A DNA stretch of 64,000 nucleotides. Source: Schizochytrium sp. TIO01 (taxonomy: Eukaryota > Sar > Bigyra > Thraustochytrida > Thraustochytriidae). Made by a program: the position numbers and the translations under genes. Numbering within the stretch: position 1 is the stretch's first letter; each line of letters begins with the position of its first letter. Below, in pieces: positions 56,171 to 64,000 of the stretch. The stretch lies in NCBI GenBank assembly GCA_004764695.1, contig SMSO01000025.1:1349102-1413101 (forward strand), written 5' to 3'. Below the pieces are notes generated by a model. The model saw nothing but the letters and a program-made list of their open reading frames with translations, was not told the DNA's origin and did not search any database.

Positions 56171-59100
56171 TTAACACGTTCCGTCAGCCGAGAATACTAA
56201 CACGGTGTATTTCCAGTCTCCATTACCATTGTAGGCCGTAGATGCATCAACATTTGAGATACGAACCTTAATGCCACCAGTGGTAGCCCAGGAGTTCCAC
56301 AGAATATTTGTAATAATAGCATTTGCATCGGTAGGAGGTGTCACAAACACGAAATCTCCTTCTGATGCATTCGTCACGGTTGCGGTATAAGTAGTTTCAG
56401 CCCCGCTCGCGATAGTCGATGCTGAGGCGTCAATTGTGATTGATCCCCGGATAATCTTCTGAAGTTTCGCACATGAAGACCCGCCAAGTTGAAATCCATC
56501 TGAAGCGAAACGTGCCACCTCTGATGAACCCGCCTGAAGAATAGTCGAACCAGAGCTGGAACCTCCAGTTCCAGTATTAAGAGTAATATCTCCGCCAGAA
56601 GTCGATGTTCCAATTCCTGATGTAATACTAATACTTCCACCATTTGCAGTTCCAGTACCGCTTGTGATTGAAAAAGCTCCACCGGTAGAAGAAGCACTGG
56701 TTGAGGCACCAGAAGAGATAGTGACAGCACCTCCTGTTGTTCCTGAATTAACTGATAGAGAAATAGCACCAGACGCACCACTGGTCGACGTTCCAGATGA
56801 AATCTCAACAGCACCGGAAGCTCCACTCGCTGTTGTTCCCGACGAAATTTTAACATCACCGCTTGTTCCAGTAGAGACACCGCTACCCGTTGACAGCGTT
56901 ACATGTCCTGTCGATGCACTATTGTAGAGGCCAGATGCGAGAGTGAGACCGTTCTGACCATTTGATTCTACGGTGACACCGACTGCGGTGTTAGACGCAA
57001 TCGATGATATCGAAATTGCAGTTCCCGTGAGACCAAGAGAGGTTGTTGATGACGAGTCTCCGATTGTTATAGAAGTTCCATAGAGCAAGGTAGACGAAGA
57101 GCTAATTGTCTGAATTGAATTTCCTGCAGCATTTTTGAAGACAATGCTACCATCTGCTGCGGTTCCAGTTCCTGGCTGAAGAACCACATCACCACCAGTT
57201 GCAGTAGTTCCACTAGCAGCACCACCGACTAGTTTAGCCATGCCACCAGTACCACTGGTGACGGATGATGCGCCAGCTGTCATCGTCAAAGCACCACCAG
57301 TAGCGGCTGAAGACGAGCCAGCGGTTGCCAAGATAGCCCCACCAGCGCCACTGAGGCCAGCGCCAACTGAGAGAGTGATACCACCTCCAGTACCAGATGT
57401 TGCAGCTCCAGTGGTGACAGAAAAGGCTCCTGTATTGCCGCTTGTTGTTGTCCCGGTCGAAAGAGTAATCGCACCACTGGCACCTGATGAACTGGAAGCC
57501 GCGGTAGTGAGAGAGATAGTTCCACTGGCGCCTGAGCTAGCTCCACTAGTAATGGTTACACCGCCACCAGTGCCACCCGAGCCGGCTCCAGCAGTCAAAG
57601 AAATACCGCCTCCGGTTCCGCCAGTCGTGCTTGTGCCAGAGCCTGCAGTAAGAGACACTGAACCACCAGATTGGCTGTCCCCGCTGGTAGTTCCGGCTGT
57701 CACTGTAATACTACCAGAAGTTGTTGTAGAAGATCCGACAAGAAGTGAAATACCACTAGCAGAGCCAGAGCCTGTAGATAACGAGATTGTTCCAGACGCA
57801 CCACTGGTCGACGCTCCAGATGAAATCTCAACAGCACCGGAAGCTCCACTCGCTGTTGCTCCCGACGAAATTTTAACATCACCGCTTGTTCCAGCAGAGA
57901 CACCGCTACCCGTTGATAGCGTTACATCTCCTGTCGATGCAGTATCGTAGAGGCCAGATGCGAGAGTGAGACCGTTCTGACCGTATGATTCTACGGTGAC
58001 ACCGCCTGCGGGGTTAGACGCAATCGATGATATCGAAATTGTAGTTCCCGTGAGACCAAGAGAGGTTGTTGATGACGAGTCGCCGATTGTTATAGAAGTT
58101 CCATAGAGCAAGGTTGACGAAGAGCTAATTGTCTGAATTGCAGTTCCTGCAGCATCTTTGAAGACAATGCTACCACCTGCTGCGGTTCCAGTTCCTGGCT
58201 GAAGAACCACATCACCACCAGTTGCAGTAGTTCCACTAGCAGCACCACCGACTAGTTTAGCCATGCCACCAGTACCACTGGTGACGGATGATGCGCCAGC
58301 TGTCATCGTCAAAGCACCACCAGTAGCGGCTGAAGACGAGCCAGCGGTTGCCAAGATAGCCCCACCAGCGCCACTGACGCCAGCGCCAACTGAGAGAGTG
58401 ATACCACCTCCAGTACCAGATGTTGCAGCTCCAGTGGTGACAGAAAAGGCTCCTGTATTGCCGTTTGTTGTTGTACCGGTCGAAAGAGTAATCGCACCAC
58501 TGGCACCTGATGAACTGGAAGCCGCGGTAGTGAGAGAGATAGTTCCACTGGTGCCTGAGCCAGCTCCACTGGTAATGGTTACACCGCCACCAGTGCCACC
58601 CGAGCTGGCTCCAGCAGTCAAAGAAATACCGCCTCCGGTTCCGCCAGTCGTGCTTGTGCCAGAGCCTGCAGTAAGAGACACTGAACCACCAGATTGGCTG
58701 TCCCCGCTGGTAGTTCCGGCTGTCACTGTAACACTACCAGAAGTTGTTGTAGAAGATCCGACAAGAAGTGAAATACCACTGGCAGAGCCAGAAGTGGATG
58801 AGCCTGTAGATAACGAGATTGCTCCAGACGCACCACTGGTCGACGCTCCAGATGAAATCTCAACAGCACCGGAAGCTCCACTCGCTGTTGCTCCCGACGA
58901 AATTTTAACATCACCGCTTGTTCCAGCAGAGACACCGCTACCCGTTGACAGCGTTACATCTCCTGTCGATGCAGTATCGTAGAGGCCAGATGCGAGAGTG
59001 AGACCGTTCTGACCGTATGATTCTACGGTGACACCGCCTGCGGGGTTAGACGCAATCGATGATATCGAAATTGTAGTTCCCGTGAGACCAAGAGAGGTTG

Positions 59101-62100
59101 TTGATGACGAGTCGCCGATTGTTATAGAAGTTCCATAGAGCAAGGTAGACGAAGAGCTAATTGTCTGAATTGAATTTCCTGCAGCATCTTTGAAGACAAT
59201 GCTACCATCTGCTGCGGTTCCAGTTCCTGGCTGAAGAACCACATCACCACCAGTTGCAGTAGTTCCACTAGCAGCACCACCGACTAGTTTAGCCATGCCA
59301 CCAGTACCACTGGTGACGGATGATGCGCCAGCTGTCATCGTCAAAGCACCACCAGTAGCGGCTGAAGACGAGCCAGCGGTTGCCAAGATAGCCCCACCAG
59401 CGCCACTGAGGCCAGCGCCAACTGAGAGAGTGATACCACCTCCAGTACCAGATGTTGCAGCTCCAGTGGTGACAGAAAAGGCTCCTGTATTGCCGCTTGT
59501 TGTTGTACCGGTCGAAAGAGTAATCGCACCACTGGCACCTGATGAACTGGAAGCCGCGGTAGTGAGAGAGATAGTTCCACTGGCGCCTGAGCTAGCTCCA
59601 CTAGTAATGGTTACACCGCCACCAGTGCCACCCGAGCCGGCTCCAGCAGTCAAAGAAATACCGCCTCCGGTTCCGCCAGTCGTGCTTGTGCCAGAGCCTG
59701 CAGTAAGAGACACTGAACCACCAGATTGGCTGTCCCCGCTGGTAGTTCCGGCTGTCACTGTAATACTACCAGAAGTTGTTGTAGAAGATCCGACAAGAAG
59801 TGAAATACCACTAGCAGAGCCAGAGCCTGTAGATAACGAGATTGTTCCAGACGCACCACTGGTCGACGCTCCAGATGAAATCTCAACAGCACCGGAAGCT
59901 CCACTCGCTGTTGCTCCCGACGAAATTTTAACATCACCGCTTGTTCCAGCAGAGACACCGCTACCCGTTGATAGCGTTACATCTCCTGTCGATGCAGTAT
60001 CGTAGAGGCCAGATGCGAGAGTGAGACCGTTCTGACCGTATGATTCTACGGTGACACCGCCTGCGGGGTTAGACGCAATCGATGATATCGAAATTGTAGT
60101 TCCCGTGAGACCAAGAGAGGTTGTTGATGACGAGTCGCCGATTGTTATAGAAGTTCCATAGAGCAAGGTTGACGAAGAGCTAATTGCCTGAATTGCAGTT
60201 CCTGCAGCATCTTTGAAGACAATGCTACCACCTGCTGCGGTTCCAGTTCCTGGCTGAAGAACCACATCACCACCAGTTGCAGTAGTTCCACTAGCAGCAC
60301 CACCGACTAGTTTAGCCATGCCACCAGTACCACTGGTGACGGATGATGCGCCAGCTGTCATCGTCAAAGCACCACCAGTAGCGGCTGAAGACGAGCCAGC
60401 GGTTGCCAAGATAGCCCCACCAGCGCCACTGAGGCCAGCGCCAACTGAGAGAGTGATACCACCTCCAGTACCAGATGTTGCAGCTCCAGTGGTGACAGAA
60501 AAGGCTCCTGTATTGCCGCTTGTTGTTGTACCGGTCGAAAGAGTAATCGCACCACTGGCACCTGATGAACTGGAAGCCGCGGTAGTGAGAGAGATAGTTC
60601 CACTGGCGCCTGAGCTAGCTCCACTAGTAATGGTTACACCGCCACCAGTGCCACCCGAGCCGGCTCCAGCAGTCAAAGAAATACCGCCTCCGGTTCCGCC
60701 AGTCGTGCTTGTGCCAGAGCCTGCAGTAAGAGACACTGAACCACCAGATTGGCTGTCCCCGCTGGTAGTTCCGGCTGTCACTGTAACACTACCAGAAGTT
60801 GTTGTAGAAGATCCGACAAGAAGTGAAATACCACTGGCAGAGCCAGAAGTGGATGAGCCTGTAGATAACGAGATTGCTCCAGATGCACCGCTTACGGTTG
60901 CGCCTGTGGAAAGCTGAATAGCTCCGCTTATACCAGTGCCAACACCCGCTGGAGAGCTGAGGGTAATCATGCCACTTGAAGTGGCAGATCCAGTTCCTGA
61001 GGTGAGGGTGATGTCGCCTCCAGTTGCAGCACTTGAAGTGCCTGCGCTTAAAGTAATGCTACCGCCTTTACCGGTATTGCCAGATCCAACGCTGAGTTGG
61101 ATTGCACCGCCAGCACCTCCAGACGCAGATCCAGATTTAAGCACAATGGCTCCAGAACCTCCACTCGAAGCGATCCCGGTACTTACTGTGATCATTCCAC
61201 TTGAAGTTCCTGAAGCCACTGCCGAACCCACAGTGACAGCGCCTGAAGCACCAGATGAGCTTGTTCCTGAGACAAGAGTTACAGCACCTCCTGTTGCTCC
61301 AGCTCCAGCTCCAGCAGAGAATGACAGTGCACCGCCCTCTCCACTTCCAGCTCCCGCTGTTATCGTCACTGCACCACCAGCTGAATTATCGGCTGTTTTA
61401 CCAGCGGTAATCAAGACATCAGAACCCACGCCGGAGTCTGTATCACCAACAGAGAGTGAGATACTCCCAGCACTGGCACTCTTGGCAGCACCTGATGTAA
61501 GAGTTATTGTACCTGTAGCACCGGACGTGCCTCCAGTCGTTGCCCCGGTGCTCAGGGAGATAGCTCCACTTGCGCCCGTACCAGATACTGCTGCTGTGGA
61601 TAAGGAAATGGCGCCACTTGATGTCGAAGAACTCGCTCCAGAGATGAAGGTGAGAGATCCGCCCGTAGACTGAGATCCAAGACCACCTGTTAGTTTGACT
61701 TCACCACCTTGACCACCTGTGCCACTTGAACCGGCACCTCCAGTAATCTGAACGGCGCCGCCTGCCACGCTGTTAGCTGTAGTTTCACCTCCAACAATAG
61801 AAACCATTCCACCGGCACCAGTGTTACCAGAGCCGACTTGAATGACAATATTGCCTCCTGCACCGTTCTGAGCAGTGCCAGATGAGACAGTTACAATACC
61901 ACTTGTTCCTGAAGTTGAGGTTCCTGAAGCAACTGTGACTGTTCCAGACAAAGCAGCATCAGACGATTGAAGGGTTGTTGCGCCACTTGTTCCAGTTGAT
62001 GCTAGAGAGCTGGTTCCTGAGTAAAGATTAAGAGCCCCACCAGCTGCCGCACTACTCGAGCCAGCTGTGACTGTTACAGCCCCACCAGCTGCATTGGATG

Positions 62101-64000
62101 AAGATCCCGCAGTAATAACTACAGCCCCGCCAACTCCAGAATTGCCAGATCCAACAGAGAGGGTAATCGAACCTCCAGCCCCACTAACCCCTGTGCCTGT
62201 AGATATGCTGATAGCTCCAGACGAGCCAGCTGTGGACGAACCTGTGGAGACCGTAATTGTTCCAGTCACACCACTGGATCCTGCGTTTGGAGTAGATATT
62301 ACGATACCACCACTGGAAGTAGCAGTACCCTCACCGCTTCGCAGAGAGAGAGTGCCTCCAGAGGAGGCAGTGCCTGCTCCAGCCTCAATGGTAATTGCAC
62401 CACCAGCTCCTCCAGTCGAAGTTGTTCCGTCTCCACCATAAATGTAAACAGCCCCGCCAGCCTTTGAGTTGGCTGAAGTGTGTCCAGCCTGAAGCAAGAT
62501 ATCACCTCCGGCACCGCTTGTACCTGATCCAACACTTAATGTAATTTGACCGCCTTCGCCATTTGCAGTTGTTGCTCCACTTTGCAGTGTTATGTCTCCA
62601 GAGTTTCCACTTGTGGTCGTGCCCGAGGACAGGGTAATGGAGCCAGAAGCACCGCTTGTGCCAGCATTTGCACTCTTTATTGTAATACTACCACTGGAGG
62701 CGGATGTTGACCCCCCAGACTGAATAAGAACATTTCCTCCTGTTAGACCGACTGATGTTCCTGCATAAAGGCTCAGTTGTCCACCTGGACTTCCAGAGCC
62801 GGCCCCAACAGCAATAGTGATAGGTCCTCCAGATCCTCCTGCATTTGCTGTACCCGTAGATATAGTAATAGAGCCAGAGGTGCCAGATGTTGAAGTGCCA
62901 GTCTTAATTGTTAGCGCTCCACTAACGCCTGTTGTCCCAGAATCAGCACTTTTCAGAGTTACATCTCCGCTTGTCGATTCCGTACTTGCACCTGAAGATA
63001 GAATTAATGCACCGCCAGTCAAAGCTGTTGAGGTGCCACCTGAGACAGTTGCACTACCGCCAATACTATTCGTGCTCGAGGTGCTCGCACCACCAGTCAC
63101 CGAGATAGCACCACCTGTTTTAGACGCTGCACTTGTGGATCCTCCACTTAGTGTAACAGTTTGGCCATCACCTGCTGTACTCACTCCAGGGTTCATTGTA
63201 ATTGCACCTGCCTGACCATTTGAGCCTGTGCCAGTTACGAGCTGGATATCGCCGCTTTTTCCCGAAGTTGAGCTACCAGTAGATATAAAGATAGAACCAC
63301 TGACACCAGATGTACCAGCATTCGGTGTTTTAATGTAAATATGTCCACTTGACGAGTCTGCACTACTGCCCGAAGTAAATGTCAGCGAACCACCAGTAAG
63401 GTGTTGAGCTAGTCCTCCAGAAATCAAAACTGCACCTCCAACGCTATTTGTTACGCTAGAGCTTGCACCAGCAGTGAGAGTTAAGGCTCCACCTGTGGAG
63501 GTAGCTCCAGATGCAGACCCGGCAGCAATCGTAATAGCCGCACCTGAAATAGTATTCGCCGAACTAGTCCCAGCAGAAATAACAACACCTCCACTAGTTG
63601 TGCCAGTACTAGTGGACAATGTGATAGAACCTGTAGATCCACTTGCAGAAACGCCGGATGCAATGGTAACACTGCCACTCGATGATGCAGTACCTGCACC
63701 AGAAGTGATTGAAACTGCTCCGCCGGTATGTGCACCAGCTCCAGCAGTCAGAGTTATTCCACCTCCAGTCGCGGCAGAGGAGTGAGTTGACTGACCAGCA
63801 GTAACTGTTACACTTCCACCTGTCGCAGCAGGTCCACTGCCAACACTCAACGAAATTGATCCACCAGCTCCTGCAGTACCAGCTGTGCCAGTCGACACAG
63901 TGAATCCTCCAGAGTTACCACTTGAAGACGAGCCTGTTGAAATACTCACCGAACCGCTAGCTCCACTGGTACCCGCATTTGGAGTGATCAAAGTGATTGC
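56171..64000 (-). CDS. Giant Gly/Ser/Thr-rich repeat protein, N-terminus outside the window
   Basis: The frame is open from the window edge (64000) to the TAA at 56171-56173, at least 2609 residues. Almost all of it is a 15-residue repeat of the form SGxSGxITLSTGxxx: a short alternating beta strand followed by a Gly/Ser/Thr turn. This pattern strongly suggests an extended beta-solenoid or fibre. Four near-identical large modules occupy 56762-60890, each with a distinct 75-residue spacer (GTAIQTISSSSTLLYGTSIT...). The protein ends in a different domain of about 115 residues (ARFASDGFQLGGSSCAKLQK..., ITNILWNSWATTGGIKVRI) that resembles C-terminal domains of phage or virus fibre and virion proteins. 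It has almost no charged residues or cysteine in the repeats. A secreted, cell-surface or wall/scale role is likely, but a signal peptide cannot be checked here. The apparent start at 63991 is a TTG within the repeats, not a true start. Confidence 0.8.
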   Translation of the reverse strand, partial: AITLITPNAGTSGASGSVSISTGSSSSGNSGGFTVSTGTAGTAGAGGSISLSVGSGPAATGGSVTVTAGQSTHSSAATGGGITLTAGAGAHTGGAVSITSGAGTASSSGSVTIASGVSASGSTGSITLSTSTGTTSGGVVISAGTSSANTISGAAITIAAGSASGATSTGGALTLTAGASSSVTNSVGGAVLISGGLAQHLTGGSLTFTSGSSADSSSGHIYIKTPNAGTSGVSGSIFISTGSSTSGKSGDIQLVTGTGSNGQAGAITMNPGVSTAGDGQTVTLSGGSTSAASKTGGAISVTGGASTSSTNSIGGSATVSGGTSTALTGGALILSSGASTESTSGDVTLKSADSGTTGVSGALTIKTGTSTSGTSGSITISTGTANAGGSGGPITIAVGAGSGSPGGQLSLYAGTSVGLTGGNVLIQSGGSTSASSGSITIKSANAGTSGASGSITLSSGTTTSGNSGDITLQSGATTANGEGGQITLSVGSGTSGAGGDILLQAGHTSANSKAGGAVYIYGGDGTTSTGGAGGAITIEAGAGTASSGGTLSLRSGEGTATSSGGIVISTPNAGSSGVTGTITVSTGSSTAGSSGAISISTGTGVSGAGGSITLSVGSGNSGVGGAVVITAGSSSNAAGGAVTVTAGSSSAAAGGALNLYSGTSSLASTGTSGATTLQSSDAALSGTVTVASGTSTSGTSGIVTVSSGTAQNGAGGNIVIQVGSGNTGAGGMVSIVGGETTANSVAGGAVQITGGAGSSGTGGQGGEVKLTGGLGSQSTGGSLTFISGASSSTSSGAISLSTAAVSGTGASGAISLSTGATTGGTSGATGTITLTSGAAKSASAGSISLSVGDTDSGVGSDVLITAGKTADNSAGGAVTITAGAGSGEGGALSFSAGAGAGATGGAVTLVSGTSSSGASGAVTVGSAVASGTSSGMITVSTGIASSGGSGAIVLKSGSASGGAGGAIQLSVGSGNTGKGGSITLSAGTSSAATGGDITLTSGTGSATSSGMITLSSPAGVGTGISGAIQLSTGATVSGASGAISLSTGSSTSGSASGISLLVGSSTTTSGSVTVTAGTTSGDSQSGGSVSLTAGSGTSTTGGTGGGISLTAGAGSGGTGGGVTITSGASSGASGTISLTTAASSSSGASGAITLSTGTTTSGNTGAFSVTTGAATSGTGGGITLSVGAGLSGAGGAILATAGSSSAATGGALTMTAGASSVTSGTGGMAKLVGGAASGTTATGGDVVLQPGTGTAAGGSIVFKDAAGTAIQAISSSSTLLYGTSITIGDSSSTTSLGLTGTTISISSIASNPAGGVTVESYGQNGLTLASGLYDTASTGDVTLSTGSGVSAGTSGDVKISSGATASGASGAVEISSGASTSGASGTISLSTGSGSASGISLLVGSSTTTSGSITVTAGTTSGDSQSGGSVSLTAGSGTSTTGGTGGGISLTAGAGSGGTGGGVTITSGASSGASGTISLTTAASSSSGASGAITLSTGTTTSGNTGAFSVTTGAATSGTGGGITLSVGAGLSGAGGAILATAGSSSAATGGALTMTAGASSVTSGTGGMAKLVGGAASGTTATGGDVVLQPGTGTAADGSIVFKDAAGNSIQTISSSSTLLYGTSITIGDSSSTTSLGLTGTTISISSIASNPAGGVTVESYGQNGLTLASGLYDTASTGDVTLSTGSGVSAGTSGDVKISSGATASGASGAVEISSGASTSGASGAISLSTGSSTSGSASGISLLVGSSTTTSGSVTVTAGTTSGDSQSGGSVSLTAGSGTSTTGGTGGGISLTAGASSGGTGGGVTITSGAGSGTSGTISLTTAASSSSGASGAITLSTGTTTNGNTGAFSVTTGAATSGTGGGITLSVGAGVSGAGGAILATAGSSSAATGGALTMTAGASSVTSGTGGMAKLVGGAASGTTATGGDVVLQPGTGTAAGGSIVFKDAAGTAIQTISSSSTLLYGTSITIGDSSSTTSLGLTGTTISISSIASNPAGGVTVESYGQNGLTLASGLYDTASTGDVTLSTGSGVSAGTSGDVKISSGATASGASGAVEISSGASTSGASGTISLSTGSGSASGISLLVGSSTTTSGSITVTAGTTSGDSQSGGSVSLTAGSGTSTTGGTGGGISLTAGAGSGGTGGGVTITSGASSGASGTISLTTAASSSSGASGAITLSTGTTTSGNTGAFSVTTGAATSGTGGGITLSVGAGLSGAGGAILATAGSSSAATGGALTMTAGASSVTSGTGGMAKLVGGAASGTTATGGDVVLQPGTGTAADGSIVFKNAAGNSIQTISSSSTLLYGTSITIGDSSSTTSLGLTGTAISISSIASNTAVGVTVESNGQNGLTLASGLYNSASTGHVTLSTGSGVSTGTSGDVKISSGTTASGASGAVEISSGTSTSGASGAISLSVNSGTTGGAVTISSGASTSASSTGGAFSITSGTGTANGGSISITSGIGTSTSGGDITLNTGTGGSSSGSTILQAGSSEVARFASDGFQLGGSSCAKLQKIIRGSITIDASASTIASGAETTYTATVTNASEGDFVFVTPPTDANAIITNILWNSWATTGGIKVRISNVDASTAYNGNGDWKYTVLVFSADGTC
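56762..60890 (-). repeat. Four tandem modules of 1023/1032 bp in a dimer pattern
   Basis: Corresponding points lie at 57240, 58263, 59295 and 60318, giving periods of 1023, 1032 and 1023. Modules 1 and 3 lack a 9-base segment (within gaagtggatgagcct) that modules 2 and 4 carry. They also share other marker differences (gaatttcctgcagc versus gcagttcctgcagc; ccatctgctg versus ccacctgctg). Modules 1+2 and 3+4 are thus copies of a 2055-bp double unit. Confidence 0.93.

Noticed and set aside
57240-63785. Plus-strand Pro/Val/Ala-rich frames of up to 245 codons
   Set aside because: They are antisense shadows of the Gly/Ser/Thr repeat gene, recurring with its 1023/1032-bp period; codon bias of the sense strand removes stops.

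Overview
This is nuclear DNA of a unicellular eukaryote. The genes are monocistronic and lie on both strands with long AT-rich spacers full of tetranucleotide microsatellites. Three genes need GT-AG introns to be read, while most others are single uninterrupted frames. The products are eukaryotic: cap-binding CBP20, eIF3 subunit L, VAP, a PRA1-family protein, MTFP1, centrin and an RGS/PDZ/DENN protein. Centrin and a probable CCDC180-like coiled-coil protein suggest a lineage that makes flagella. No plastid gene is visible. An intron-poor, non-photosynthetic protist such as a labyrinthulomycete would fit, but that placement is a guess.

Layout. 1-7652: no convincing gene; dense microsatellites, including about 400 bp of GAAA repeats. 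7653-9281 (+): ACT-domain protein resembling the CASTOR arginine sensors. 9922-11016 (-): PRA1-family membrane protein. 13715-19480 (+): 1921-residue RGS, PDZ and DENN protein. 21763-23367 (+): eIF3L. 24386-25285 (+): CBP20 with an Arg/Asp-rich tail. 26000-31669 (-): 1889-residue coiled-coil protein. 32355-33515 (+): bacterial-type ROK sugar kinase that has lost its zinc motif. 34069-35528 (-): VAP, two exons. 38314-38937 (+): centrin, whose start codon is an exon of its own. 40614-45939 (+): large unrecognised protein with an interrupted frame. 46075-47621 (-): MTFP1, three exons. 47622-56170: gene desert with a decayed gene and a 330-bp tandem repeat. 56171-64000 (-): at least 2609 residues of a Gly/Ser/Thr-rich 15-residue-repeat protein whose N-terminus lies beyond the window.

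The genes do not form a pathway. Several concern membrane traffic and contact sites (PRA1, DENN, VAP), mRNA cap handling and translation (CBP20, eIF3L), nutrient signalling (CASTOR-like, ROK kinase) and the basal body or flagellum (centrin, CCDC180-like). The most unusual items are the giant repeat protein with a recently duplicated 2055-bp double module and a phage-like C-terminal domain, the RGS-PDZ-DENN architecture, the zinc-motif-less ROK kinase, and the interrupted 5.3-kb gene.
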